64,000 nucleotides of DNA from positions 1,116,001-1,180,000 of the forward strand of contig JAWKVX010000002.1 of assembly GCA_041397825.1 (NCBI GenBank), given 5' to 3'. Positions within the stretch are counted from its first letter, which is position 1, and every line of letters starts with the position of its first letter. Shown here piece after piece: positions 17,498 to 26,709 of the stretch. A program made the position numbers and the translations under genes. Under the pieces are notes generated by a model, which saw only the letters and a program-made list of their open reading frames with translations, was not told where the DNA came from and made no database searches. The DNA is from JANNSX01 sp041397825 (GTDB taxonomy: Bacteria > Pseudomonadota > Alphaproteobacteria > Rhizobiales > Hyphomicrobiaceae).

Positions 17498-19496
17498 GGT
17501 CGAGCCGCCGTTCGTCGGCGAGATAGCCGTCGAGCAGCTCCAGCGTGCGGTTCAGCGCGCCAGCCAGCGTTCCGAGGGCCGCCTCGGCACGGCGCTGCAT
17601 CGTTCGCCGCTCGTCGGCATCCTGGGTCAGCGTCCAGATGGCGGCCGACAGCGCCTCGGCGGAAGCGATCTCGCGCGCGCCGTCGGCCTTGATCAGCGCG
17701 CCGAACGCATCCTTGAAATTCTCCCAGTGCGGTCCGGTCAGGCAGACCGAGCCGAGCTTCGTCGCCTCGATGGGATTTTGGCCGCCATGCGGGATCAGCG
17801 AGCCGCCGATGAAGGAGATCGGCGACAACCTGTAGAAGGTCCCGAGCTCGCCGAGCGTATCGGCAACGTAGATCTGGTGAGCCGGCCCCGGCAGCTCGCC
17901 CTCGGAGCGCAAGGCGACGCGAAAGCCTTCGGCGGCCAGGCGACGGGCGATGCTGGGCCCGCGCTCGGGATGGCGCGGCACGATGATGGCGACGAGGCGT
18001 GGCAGCCGGGCAAGCGAGAGGCGGTAGGCCTCGGCGATCTCCTGCTCCTCGCCCGGATGCGTCGAGGCGGCGAGGAACAACGGACGGTCGGCGATGGCAA
18101 CGCGGAGCCTCTGCAAGGCGATATCGTCGACGGGCGGCGGCGGCGCATCGATCTTGAGGTTGCCGACGGCGACGACGCGGGGCGCCCCCAGCCGTGAGAA
18201 GCGCCGTGCCAGCGTGTCGTTCTGCGCCAGTACGAGGTCGAAGGCGCCGAACAGCGTTCTTGCCATGTTCCGACGCCGCTTCCAGCCTTGGAACGATCGC
18301 TTGGACATCCGCGCGTTCGCCAGCACGAGCGGGGTGCCGCGGCGCTCCGTCTCGAGAACGAGATTGGGCCAGATCTCCGATTCGACGAAAACGGCGAGAT
18401 CGGGTTTCCAGTGCGCGAGGAACCGCTCGACATAGCGCGGTGCATCGAGCGGCACGAACTGGTGCAAGGCCCTTGCCGGCAATCGCTCGGCGGCGAGCCG
18501 CGCCGAGGTGACGGTGCCGGTGGTCAAGAGTGTCGTCAGGGATGGATGGCGGTTTGCCAAGCCGTGCACCAGTGGCAATACCGCATTGGTCTCGCCGACG
18601 CTCGCCGCATGCATCCAGATCAACTTGCCCGGCGGTCGCGGCATCGACGCGATCCCCAGCCGCTCGCCGCGGCGAAGCGGATCCTCTTTGCCCCGGCGCG
18701 TCCGCCAGGTCAGAATGGCGGGCCCGACCGGTGTCAGGGCGCGTGTCAGGCCGCGATACGCCGGAAGCCATGAGCCCGTTTTGCGGACGTCCCCGACGGC
18801 GATCCGCGCCGGGTCCGCGTCAGCCAGCCGGTAGGCCTCTTTCGTCGCTGCGCTCAGACCCGCCTCGACCTCGAGGCGCGCGGCCTCCAGTGCCTCTGCC
18901 GTCGCCTCGCGCGGGACATGGATCGGCTTGCCGACGCTGACGCCGATGGTCGAGTAGGGGAGGTTGATGGTCATCCGGCTCCAGGTGTCGAGCACCTTGA
19001 ACCGGGAACTCGCCACTGCGACGGGAATGATTGGACGTCCCGACAGCCTGGCGAGGGTCACGATGCCTTCGCCTGCGCGTCGGGCCGGGCCTGGTGGCAC
19101 ATCGGCCGTCATGGATAGTGACCGGCCCTCGGCGAGGCTCTTCAGCGCGCCTCTCAGCGCCGACGCACCCCCCCGGTCACGCCTGCGGTCGCCGGCACCG
19201 GCGCCGCGGATGAGCCCCATGCCGAAATGCGACAGCGTCTGGCCGATCAGCTCGGCATCACCGTGACGTGCGACCATGACGTCGACGGGGATGGTTTGAG
19301 GGCTGAAGGCCGGAATGAGCAGGAACTGGCCGTGCCAGAAGGCATAGATGAACGGGCGCTCGGCCTCGAGCCGCTCGCGCCAGTCGGCAGGGTCGTAGTG
19401 GATGCGACTGGTGCGGCGAACGAATCGGATGTAACGCGCGAGGATTGCTCCGGAAGTCCCCCGAACGGTCTTCCTCGCTGCGGTCGTTGCTACCAT
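17487..19496 (-). CDS. waaA: DUF374 acyltransferase-like / Kdo transferase fusion
   Basis: A 669-residue protein joining two normally separate lipid A-associated proteins. Residues about 45-200 are a DUF374 lysophospholipid-acyltransferase-like domain (YAFWHGQFLL, then GPARRAGEGIVTLARLSG). Residues about 245-660 are a complete 3-deoxy-D-manno-octulosonic acid transferase, with the membrane-proximal segment, RRGERLG (catalytic Glu278), HAASVGE and FVESEIWPN. The frame is continuous and no internal ribosome site was noted at the junction. In related genomes the two are adjacent genes next to lpxK, so this looks like gene fusion. It would transfer Kdo to lipid IVA at the inner membrane. Confidence 0.93.
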   Translation of the reverse strand: MVATTAARKTVRGTSGAILARYIRFVRRTSRIHYDPADWRERLEAERPFIYAFWHGQFLLIPAFSPQTIPVDVMVARHGDAELIGQTLSHFGMGLIRGAGAGDRRRDRGGASALRGALKSLAEGRSLSMTADVPPGPARRAGEGIVTLARLSGRPIIPVAVASSRFKVLDTWSRMTINLPYSTIGVSVGKPIHVPREATAEALEAARLEVEAGLSAATKEAYRLADADPARIAVGDVRKTGSWLPAYRGLTRALTPVGPAILTWRTRRGKEDPLRRGERLGIASMPRPPGKLIWMHAASVGETNAVLPLVHGLANRHPSLTTLLTTGTVTSARLAAERLPARALHQFVPLDAPRYVERFLAHWKPDLAVFVESEIWPNLVLETERRGTPLVLANARMSKRSFQGWKRRRNMARTLFGAFDLVLAQNDTLARRFSRLGAPRVVAVGNLKIDAPPPPVDDIALQRLRVAIADRPLFLAASTHPGEEQEIAEAYRLSLARLPRLVAIIVPRHPERGPSIARRLAAEGFRVALRSEGELPGPAHQIYVADTLGELGTFYRLSPISFIGGSLIPHGGQNPIEATKLGSVCLTGPHWENFKDAFGALIKADGAREIASAEALSAAIWTLTQDADERRTMQRRAEAALGTLAGALNRTLELLDGYLADERRLDRAS

Positions 19497-19610
19497 GCCG
19501 ATCGGGAATCCATGGGGTTAGGGCTGCGCGATGAGGCGCCGCACTTGCTGCGGCCTTCTATACTGGATAATTACCCCGAGCCATAGTCTCGGCGGCACCT
19601 CTGAGGGCTC

Positions 19611-20426
19611 GTGCCCCCGGTAAGCGCAGTGAACGCGGAGAGCAAGCAAGGCCGGCAAGGCGTCGGACGACCGGAGGCAATCGGGCCCCTGATGAAAATC
19701 GCCAAGACGCAGCGGCGGCAGGTCCGGCGTGGCATTCGCCAACTCCGCGATCGAATCGCCGGGGTCTCGCCGGCCTGGCTCAGGCGTATCGCCGGTCCGA
19801 TCGTCGACACGCTCGACATGATGCTGGTCGATCACGGCATCTTCCGCATGCTCTACAGCAACCGACATCAGATCGCGCCGGGGGCCTGGCGCTCCGCCCA
19901 GCCGGCGCCGCACGATCTGCGCCGGTATGCCCGCCAGGGCATCCGCACGATCGTCAATCTCCGGGGCGAGCGCGATTGCGGCGCCTACCGGCTCGAGGTC
20001 AAGACCTGTGCCGAGGCCGGTCTCAAGCTGATCGATTTCCAGGTCAAGTCACGGGCGACGCCGGAGCCGGAGACCATGCTCGCCGCGGCAAAGCTGTTTC
20101 AAGAGATCGAGTATCCGGTGTTGATGCATTGCAAGTCGGGCGCCGACCGCGCCGGACTGATGGCGACGCTCTACATGATCTTCAAGGAACGCCAGCCCGT
20201 CGCCGATGCCATGCGGCAGCTCGACTGGCGCTATGGTCACTTCAAACAAGCCAACACCGGTATCCTCGACCACGTCTTCGAACAGTACTTGAAGGACAGT
20301 CCCAAGGGCGACGTCCCCTTCGGCACGTGGGTCTCGACCCAGTACGATCCCGAGGCGGTCCGCCGGTCGTTCCGGGCGAGCGGCTGGGCGAACTTCCTCG
20401 TCAACCGCGTCTTGTTCCGGGAGTAG
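19611..20426 (+). CDS. Dual-specificity/tyrosine phosphatase-family protein
   Basis: A 271-residue protein with a cysteine phosphatase signature H-C-x5-R at 173-180 (HCKSGADR) and the upstream general region VNLRGERDCG; the loop resembles the eukaryotic-like DSP class. The basic N-terminal 60 residues are not part of the fold. GTG 19611 has GAGGG four bases upstream; ATG 19692 is an alternative start. It is divergent from the waaA fusion across 114 bases and convergent with a PP2C-like gene, so a role near the LPS genes (for example dephosphorylating lipid A or a regulator) is possible but inferred. Confidence 0.8.
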   Translation: MPPVSAVNAESKQGRQGVGRPEAIGPLMKIAKTQRRQVRRGIRQLRDRIAGVSPAWLRRIAGPIVDTLDMMLVDHGIFRMLYSNRHQIAPGAWRSAQPAPHDLRRYARQGIRTIVNLRGERDCGAYRLEVKTCAEAGLKLIDFQVKSRATPEPETMLAAAKLFQEIEYPVLMHCKSGADRAGLMATLYMIFKERQPVADAMRQLDWRYGHFKQANTGILDHVFEQYLKDSPKGDVPFGTWVSTQYDPEAVRRSFRASGWANFLVNRVLFRE

Positions 20427-20438
20427 CGGAGATCGCCG

Positions 20439-21296
20439 TCACGCGATGCCGACCAGGATCGCACTCGCGTCGTCGTGCGGCTTGGTACGTGGCACGTGCA
20501 CGCATTCGCCGTCGGCTCGCTCCATCTCCCGGAGCTCGTCCGCCAGCGCCGGAAGGCCCTGCCGCAGGGCGATCTCGACCATTTCGTCGGAGGAGTAGCG
20601 ACCGAAAAGGTCGACGAGTCGCATGAATCCATCTGTGGCGAGCAGCAGCGTCGTGCCGGCGACGACGGGCATCCGGCCGGTTCTCACGAATTTGTCGGGT
20701 GGCGGAATGATGCTGAGCACGCCGTAGCCCTCGGGCGTATTGAGGCGTGCGCGCGCGGCGCGAATGCGTGGCCAGACGCTCGCCCTTGCCTCCCGCCAGC
20801 CCGCATTGCTGTCGGCGCGGATGGTCTGCATCACCTCGATGACCCGGCGGTCGCCCTGCGTGACCTCGGCATCGGCGCCGATCGCAACGGTCACCTCGCC
20901 CGGGCGCCGCACCAGGCATTGGCAGTCAGCCAGACTGACGAACTCGAGCTCCTCGCCTCTCAGGCAGACGATCAGCGCGGCGGCGGAGGGTTGCTCAAAG
21001 GGAGCCGCGGGCGCGCGCCGCTGCTCGGCGGTGAACCGTCGCGCCGCCGTGCTCGTCAGCGTGTGCACCAGATCAAGGGGAGAGGGCGGGGGCTTGTCCG
21101 CCAGCTCCGCGAGCGTGCCGTCGAGCACGCCGGCGAGCCAGGCGGCATCGCTGCCACCCGCTATCAGCGGTTCGTCGAGCACATCGGTGGCACCATCGAT
21201 CGCCCAGGCGAGATCACCCGCCGCGCCGACGCGATCATCGTTGATCACACCACCGGCGAGCGACACGCGATCGAGCGCTCGAAGTGTCAGGGACAT
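20439..21296 (-). CDS. PP2C-like serine/threonine phosphatase
   Basis: A 285-residue PP2C-type domain. Metal-binding acidic residues sit in NDDRVGAAGDLAWAIDGATD, in LLATDGFMRLVD, and in HDDASAI near the end, matching PP2C motifs 1, 8 and 11 in order. The start ATG 21296 has AAAGGTGG upstream; a longer frame upstream to 21323 lacks support. The usual partner, a Hanks-type kinase, is not nearby. Convergent with the tyrosine phosphatase, 12 bases apart, so the two opposing messages may interfere. Confidence 0.75.
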   Translation of the reverse strand: MSLTLRALDRVSLAGGVINDDRVGAAGDLAWAIDGATDVLDEPLIAGGSDAAWLAGVLDGTLAELADKPPPSPLDLVHTLTSTAARRFTAEQRRAPAAPFEQPSAAALIVCLRGEELEFVSLADCQCLVRRPGEVTVAIGADAEVTQGDRRVIEVMQTIRADSNAGWREARASVWPRIRAARARLNTPEGYGVLSIIPPPDKFVRTGRMPVVAGTTLLLATDGFMRLVDLFGRYSSDEMVEIALRQGLPALADELREMERADGECVHVPRTKPHDDASAILVGIA

Positions 21297-21487
21297 GGCC
21301 ACCTTTCGTAACCGACGATGCATGGCATACCGATTCGGTTTGGCGGCCGACAGGGTGAAGGCGCTGTTGTGAGCGAGCGGCCGGCCGATGTGTCCTTCTA
21401 GGCACGGCCCTCGCGAATTCGTTGAGCCTCGGTTCCCACCAGTGCCGGTTCCTTGACAGGACCCGGGCGCTCTGGCTCGATTGGGCG

Positions 21488-21687
21488 CACTGCTGGTTCC
21501 TCGGGCTTCACCGCCTGAGGTGAAAAGGGAACACGGTCGGCGCCGAGGCGGTCCAAACGCTCTGGCCTAATCCGTGGCTGCCCCCGCAACTGTAAGCGGC
21601 GAGCTTGCCGGCACCGAGCCACTGATCGTGAGATCGGGAAGGCGCCGGGAGCGACCGAGCCGCGAGCCAGGAGACCTGCCGGCAGTG
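21488..21687 (+). promoter_or_regulatory. Cobalamin (B12) riboswitch
   Basis: A clear AdoCbl-type aptamer upstream of btuB. The closing helix P1 pairs CACTGCTGG (21488-21496) with CCGGCAGTG (21679-21687), with one G-T pair. The P2 arm GTTCC...GGGAAC, the conserved CCCGCAACTGTAAGCGG core near 21584-21600, and the B12 box GAGCCAGGAGACCTGCC at 21664-21680 are all present in order. The remaining 21688-21905 is the leader and expression platform; no clean terminator was seen, so control may be by sequestering the btuB ribosome site. The stretch 21297-21487 holds nothing else I can support. Confidence 0.95.
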
Positions 21688-21905
21688 GTCGCCCATCCCG
21701 TGCGCGGGGCGTGCACAGGAGCGGACACCCGTAGTGGCGACGCTTGTCTCGTGCCGAACGCCGTTACGGATGTCTGGGAGCCGGGAGGTCCGCCGAGCGG
21801 GCCGTCGACCATAACCATAGGGCATTTCGGCCCGAGCCCCAGTTATCCATCGCGACTTTCGGCCCTGGACGGTCGTTCAACCGCCATTGTGGGGCTTGGA
21901 AAATC

Positions 21906-23888
21906 ATGACGTCATCGCATCGTTCGAAGCGGCATCTCCTTTGTGGCGCCGGCATCGCCGCGCTGCTGGTCGGTGGCACGGCGGCCACTGGCGCATCGGC
22001 ACAGGACGGGACGACACTCGCCCCGATCATCGTCGAAAGCGCCGACCTGGGCCTCACGCCGGTTCCGGTCGAGAAGCTCGGCTCCTCGGTCACCGTCGTC
22101 ACCCGCGACGAGCTCGAGGCTCGCCAGGTCAAGCATCTGGCCGAGGCGTTGCGCACCGTGCCCGGCCTTGCCGTCAGCCGCACCTCAACCCCGGGCAGCG
22201 TCACCCAGATCCGTGTTCGTGGCGCCGAGGCCAACCACGTTCTCGTCCTCATCGACGGGGTCGAGATCAACTCGACGACCGACGGCGAGTTCGACTTCTC
22301 GGATCTCCTCGTCGACGACATCGAGCGGATCGAGGTGGTGCGGGGTCCGCAGAGCGGGCTGTGGGGTGCGAATGCCCTCTCCGGTCTCATCAATATCGTC
22401 ACCCGGCGCGGCGACGGCCCGGCACGCGTGCATGCGAGCGCCGAGGCGGGCTCGTTCAACACCCGCTCCGTCTCGCTCGGCGTCAGCGGCGGCGGCGAGC
22501 ATGCCTGGGGCTCGATCAGCGGTGCGGGGCTCGAGAGCGACGGTTTCAACATCTCGGACAACGGCACGGAGGACGACGGCGCGCGGATCGTCAACTTCCA
22601 GGCGCGCGGCGGCCTGAAGCTGCATCCGTGGCTGACGGCCGAAGGCTTCGTTCGGGACATGGACAAGCGGGCGGACTTCGATTCCTTCGGTGCTGCTCCC
22701 GGAGCGCTGCCCGGCGACCTCGCCGTTTCCGTCGACCAGGCCGGCCTCGAGACGCTGTCGAACACGCTTGCCGCCGGCGGCTCGCTCGTGGTCGACCCGT
22801 TCGACGGCATGTGGCGGACGCGCCTCTTCGCCAACTACTCCGAGACCGATAGAGAGAATGTCGATCCGGTCTTCGGCAACTCCTCCAATCTCGGCCAGCG
22901 CGAGCGTTACGGTGTCTCGTCGACGTTGACGCTCGAGACGCCCGATCAACAGATGCGCCACATCGTCACCGGACTTGTCGAGCAGGAGGACGAGCGCTTC
23001 GAGATCTCGTCCGATCCCCTCGAGCGCGGTCGCGAGAAGTCGAGCGTCGCCGGCGAGATCCGGGGCGAGTATTTCGATCAGCTGTTCCTGTCGGGGGCCA
23101 TCCGTCACGACGACAGCGATGCGTTCGGCGCCTTCGACACCTATCGCGTCGCGGCCGCCTGGCTCCTGCCGCAGACCGAGACGCGCTTTCACGGCAGCTA
23201 CGGAACGGGCGTGGTGTTTCCGACCATGTTCGAGCAGTTCGGTGTCATTCCCGGCTTCTTCACGCCCAATCCGGCGCTCCTGCCGGAAGAGTCGGTAGGC
23301 TGGGATGCCGGCGTCGAGCAGACGTTCCTCGATGGGCGCGTCGTCGTCGACGTCACGTATTTCGAACAGGACCTGACACACGAGATCTTCTCGACCTTTT
23401 TCGGACCGCCGGTCAATCTGATCGGCAAGAGCGAGCGCAAGGGCGTCGAGGTGTCGGCGACACTCCGGCCGACCGACACGCTCGATCTGATCGTCACCTA
23501 CACACATCTCGACGCCAGCGATTCGACCGGTCTCGCCGAGGTCAGGCGGCCAGAGCACGCGGCAAGCCTCAGCGCCAACTGGCGCTTCGACGAGGGGCGA
23601 GGCCTCCTTTCGGCCGGCGTCGTCTACAACGGCGAGATGCGCGATGTCGGCTTCGACGCCTTCACCTTCGCGCAGCGCGACGTGCTGCTCGACGCCTACA
23701 CCGTGGTGAACCTCGGCGCACGCTACGCGGTGACCGACCAGATCGACGTCTACGGCCGGCTCGAGAACGCCTTCGATGCCGACTACGAGGAGAGCTTCGG
23801 CTTCAACACCGCGGGCTTTGCCGCCTACGGCGGCATCAAGTTCCGTTTCGAGGAGCCGGAGACCGCGGTCGCCGAGACGCTGAAATAG
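21906..23888 (+). CDS. btuB: TonB-dependent vitamin B12 receptor BtuB
   Basis: A 660-residue outer-membrane receptor. A signal peptide ends near GASAQD. The plug domain (about 45-165) carries a TonB-box-like start and the PGLAVSRT...VRGAEANH/VLVLIDGVE pattern. A beta barrel follows, ending in aromatic Phe-rich strands. ATG 21906 directly precedes the signal peptide; the frame is open upstream through the leader, where translation is unlikely. The cobalamin riboswitch upstream and the btuFCD genes downstream make B12 (or a corrinoid) the substrate with good confidence. Confidence 0.93.
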   Translation: MTSSHRSKRHLLCGAGIAALLVGGTAATGASAQDGTTLAPIIVESADLGLTPVPVEKLGSSVTVVTRDELEARQVKHLAEALRTVPGLAVSRTSTPGSVTQIRVRGAEANHVLVLIDGVEINSTTDGEFDFSDLLVDDIERIEVVRGPQSGLWGANALSGLINIVTRRGDGPARVHASAEAGSFNTRSVSLGVSGGGEHAWGSISGAGLESDGFNISDNGTEDDGARIVNFQARGGLKLHPWLTAEGFVRDMDKRADFDSFGAAPGALPGDLAVSVDQAGLETLSNTLAAGGSLVVDPFDGMWRTRLFANYSETDRENVDPVFGNSSNLGQRERYGVSSTLTLETPDQQMRHIVTGLVEQEDERFEISSDPLERGREKSSVAGEIRGEYFDQLFLSGAIRHDDSDAFGAFDTYRVAAAWLLPQTETRFHGSYGTGVVFPTMFEQFGVIPGFFTPNPALLPEESVGWDAGVEQTFLDGRVVVDVTYFEQDLTHEIFSTFFGPPVNLIGKSERKGVEVSATLRPTDTLDLIVTYTHLDASDSTGLAEVRRPEHAASLSANWRFDEGRGLLSAGVVYNGEMRDVGFDAFTFAQRDVLLDAYTVVNLGARYAVTDQIDVYGRLENAFDADYEESFGFNTAGFAAYGGIKFRFEEPETAVAETLK

Positions 23889-23901
23889 GGATGGACGGAG
23901 C

Positions 23902-24831
23902 GTGGGAGGCCGCTTGACCAGGCATCGACCGACCGGGGCTCGTCCGTCCGGCAGCGCCAGCAAGAGATCGGGCCGATGGCCGCCGTGGGTGTGGGCCCTG
24001 CTGGCGGTGGCCGTCGAAGCCTGTCCGGTCCATGCCGCCCCGCCGGAGCGCGTCGTCTCGATCAATGTGTGCGCCGACCAGCTCGTGCAGCTGTTGGCGC
24101 GGAGCGAGGATGTCCAGGCCCTGAGCTTCCTCGCCGGCGATCCGCAAATGTCGGTCCTGGCCGGTCAGTCATCGGCCTACCGGCTGATCCGGGGGCAGGC
24201 GGAGGAGGTGTTGCCGCTCGACGCCGACCTGGTGATCGCCGGGGTCTACTCGACACCGGCGACGGTGGCGCTTCTGCGCCGGCTCGGCCAACGGATCGAG
24301 ATCCTGCCGATGACCAGCGATCTCGATGGCATTCGCGCCAATGTGCGGCGGGTCGCCGGCTGGCTCAGGCGGGAGGCATCGGGTCGGGCACTCATCGCCG
24401 ACCTCGATGCCAGGCTTTTGGCTGTCCGCCCGGCGACGCACGGGCATGAACCGACGGCGCTCGTCTACTACGTCAACAGTCTGGCGGCGGGTCGCGGCAC
24501 CCTCGCCGATGCCGTGCTGCGGGCTGCCGGCTACCGCAACCTCGCCGCCGAGGAGGGCATCGACGGCGAGGGCTACCTGCCTCTCGAGCGGCTCGTCGCC
24601 AACCCTCCCGATCTCATCGTGCTCGGCAACGGCCTCCAGCACTACCGCAGCATCACCGCCGACAATCTGAGGCATCCGGCGCTCCGCCGCGTGATGCAGC
24701 GCGTGCCCTCTGTCGTGCTGCCGCAGGCCCTGCTCATGTGCGATACGCCGCTCGTCGTCGAGGCCGTCGAGCTCCTGGCGGCGGCCCGCAGCAGGATTGG
24801 CCGGAGCACCGTGTCGAGCACTCTGCCGTGA
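23902..24831 (+). CDS. btuF: Periplasmic B12-binding protein BtuF
   Basis: A 309-residue periplasmic binding protein of the FecB/BtuF class. A long N-terminal region contains a signal sequence (WVWALLAVAVEACPVHA). Next comes the family start PERVVSINVCADQL, then two Rossmann-like lobes linked by a helix. GTG 23902 with GGACGGAG upstream is chosen; a TTG at 23914 would shorten the n-region. It starts 13 bases after btuB and its TGA overlaps the btuC GTG. It delivers the corrinoid to BtuCD. Confidence 0.88.
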   Translation: MGGRLTRHRPTGARPSGSASKRSGRWPPWVWALLAVAVEACPVHAAPPERVVSINVCADQLVQLLARSEDVQALSFLAGDPQMSVLAGQSSAYRLIRGQAEEVLPLDADLVIAGVYSTPATVALLRRLGQRIEILPMTSDLDGIRANVRRVAGWLRREASGRALIADLDARLLAVRPATHGHEPTALVYYVNSLAAGRGTLADAVLRAAGYRNLAAEEGIDGEGYLPLERLVANPPDLIVLGNGLQHYRSITADNLRHPALRRVMQRVPSVVLPQALLMCDTPLVVEAVELLAAARSRIGRSTVSSTLP

Positions 24832-25832
24832 CCGGTCATCGTTGGCTCAACCCGGCGCTTGCCGCCGTCGTAATCGCCCTCCTGCTCGGCTCGCTGCTGA
24901 CGGGGCCGGCGGGCGTCGGTCTCGTCGAAGGACTGAATGCCCTGCTTTTCGGCTCGTCGGCCGAGCGCGAGGCGACGGTGCTGATCATGCGCGAGATCCG
25001 ACTGCCGCGGGCACTGCTCGGCCTGCTGATCGGGGCGGCCCTCGGCCTCTCGGGGGCGGCGTTGCAGGGCTACCTGCGCAATCCACTCGCCGAGCCGGGC
25101 CTGATCGGTGTCTCGGCGGGCGGTACGCTCGGCGCCGTGTTGGCCATTCATACCGGTCTCGCCGGGCTGACGGTGCTGGCGCTGCCGCTGTCAGGTCTCC
25201 TCGGCGCCTTTCTGGCCGTTGCTGTCGTCATGGGGCTGACGGGGCTTCGTGGCGGACCCTTGACCTTGATCCTGGCCGGCGTCGCCGTCACGAGCGTCTG
25301 CGGCGCCCTGACGGCGCTTGCGCTGTCGCTCTCCCGTAATCCCTATGCGACGACGGAGATCCTGTTCTGGATGCTCGGATCGCTCGCCGATCGCTCGCTG
25401 CTGCATGCCGGGCTCGCGGCGCTCCTGATCCTGCCCGGCCTGGCGGTGTTGCTCGGCACCGGGCGGGCACTCGAGGCCCTGACGCTCGGCGAGGAGGCGG
25501 CGGCCAGCCTGGGCATCGATCTCGAGCGGGTGCGCCGGGTGATCGTGCTCGGAACCGCTTTCGCCGTCGGTGCCGCCACCTCGGTTGCCGGCACCATCGG
25601 CTTCGTCGGTCTCGTCGTGCCGCATCTGATCCGCCCGCTCGTCGGCCACAGGCCGGGCCGGCTGCTCCTGCCGAGCCTCTTGGGCGGCGCTGCACTGGTT
25701 CTCGCCGCCGACATCGTCGTCCGCCTATTCGGCGACAGCGGCGAGCTGAAGCTCGGCGTGCTGACCTCGATCATCGGCGCGCCGTTCTTCCTCTATCTCG
25801 TCCTGAAGGCCCGCAAGGAGCTCGTGACATGA
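24828..25832 (+). CDS. btuC: B12 ABC transporter permease BtuC
   Basis: A 334-residue FecCD/BtuC-type permease with about ten hydrophobic segments. It contains the family landmarks EIRLPRALLGLLIGAALGLSG, GVSAGGTLG and the late FVGLVVPHLIRPLVGHRPGRLL region that contacts the ATPase. The GTG start at 24828 overlaps the btuF stop (GTGA). The stop overlaps the btuD start (ATGA). An in-frame ATG at 24738 lies well inside btuF and is rejected as the start. Confidence 0.93.
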   Translation: MTGHRWLNPALAAVVIALLLGSLLTGPAGVGLVEGLNALLFGSSAEREATVLIMREIRLPRALLGLLIGAALGLSGAALQGYLRNPLAEPGLIGVSAGGTLGAVLAIHTGLAGLTVLALPLSGLLGAFLAVAVVMGLTGLRGGPLTLILAGVAVTSVCGALTALALSLSRNPYATTEILFWMLGSLADRSLLHAGLAALLILPGLAVLLGTGRALEALTLGEEAAASLGIDLERVRRVIVLGTAFAVGAATSVAGTIGFVGLVVPHLIRPLVGHRPGRLLLPSLLGGAALVLAADIVVRLFGDSGELKLGVLTSIIGAPFFLYLVLKARKELVT

Positions 25833-26590
25833 GGCTCGAGGCGGAGGCCGTCGCGATCGGGCTCGGCGGCCGGCAGATCCTGCGGATCGTCTCGGCGCAT
25901 GTGGCGGCCGGCGAGCTCGTCGGCATCATCGGGCCGAACGGCGCCGGCAAGTCGACGCTGCTCAAAGCGATGGCAGGCGTGCTTCGGCCGGCGGGCGGTC
26001 GCATCGCTCTCGACGGCGCCGATTGTGCCGGCCTCGCCCGCTCCGAGATGGCCCGCCGCGTCGCCTACCTGCCGCAGAGTCGGATCGTGCACTGGCCGGT
26101 CACCGTCGAGACGCTGGTCGCCCTAGGACGGCTGCCGTATCACGGCTTCGCGGTCGAATGGGACGCGGACGATCGGGTGGCCATCGATCGCGCGCTCGGC
26201 GACCTGCAGGTCGCGCACTTGCGCAAACGGCTGGTGAGCGAGCTTTCAGGCGGCGAGCTGGCCCGGGTGCTGGTCGCCCGCTCCCTGGCTCAGCAGCCGC
26301 GGATCCTGCTCGCCGACGAGCCATCCGCCGGGCTCGACCCGGCGCATCAGCTGGCCCTGTTTCGGCATCTGCGATCGCTCGCAGAGAGCGGCATGGGTGT
26401 GCTGGTTGCCCTGCATGATCTCTCGGCTGCTGCCCGCTTTTGCCACAGGCTCATCCTCATGAAGGACGGCGAGATCCTGGCCGACGGTCGTCCCGATATG
26501 GTCCTGACCCCCGAGCTGATGCGGCGTGCCTTCGATGTCGCGGCCGTCCACGGCACGGTCGACGGCGTGCCGGTCGTCATCGCACATTGA
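25829..26590 (+). CDS. btuD: B12 ABC transporter ATPase BtuD
   Basis: A 253-residue ABC ATPase of the iron-siderophore/B12 group. Walker A GPNGAGKS is at 35-42, the signature is LSGGELARV, and Walker B is ILLADEPSAGLDPAH. A switch His follows in ALHDLSAA. It energises import through BtuC. The start overlaps btuC (ATGA). It is the last gene of the riboswitch-controlled operon; the next gene begins 119 bases on. Confidence 0.93.
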   Translation: MRLEAEAVAIGLGGRQILRIVSAHVAAGELVGIIGPNGAGKSTLLKAMAGVLRPAGGRIALDGADCAGLARSEMARRVAYLPQSRIVHWPVTVETLVALGRLPYHGFAVEWDADDRVAIDRALGDLQVAHLRKRLVSELSGGELARVLVARSLAQQPRILLADEPSAGLDPAHQLALFRHLRSLAESGMGVLVALHDLSAAARFCHRLILMKDGEILADGRPDMVLTPELMRRAFDVAAVHGTVDGVPVVIAH

Positions 26591-26709
26591 GGCGAAAACC
26601 GGCACGTCCATAGGGCAATTGGCGTGTTGCATCGGTGGGCCATTTGCGGACACCATGATCGGTGCAACCGGCCCGAGGGCGTCGGCCCGGGCTGCGACCT
26701 GGAAGAGGG

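Noticed and set aside
22185..24065. Long open frame antisense to btuB
   Set aside because: A shadow of btuB, typical of high-GC coding DNA; no ribosome site or family.
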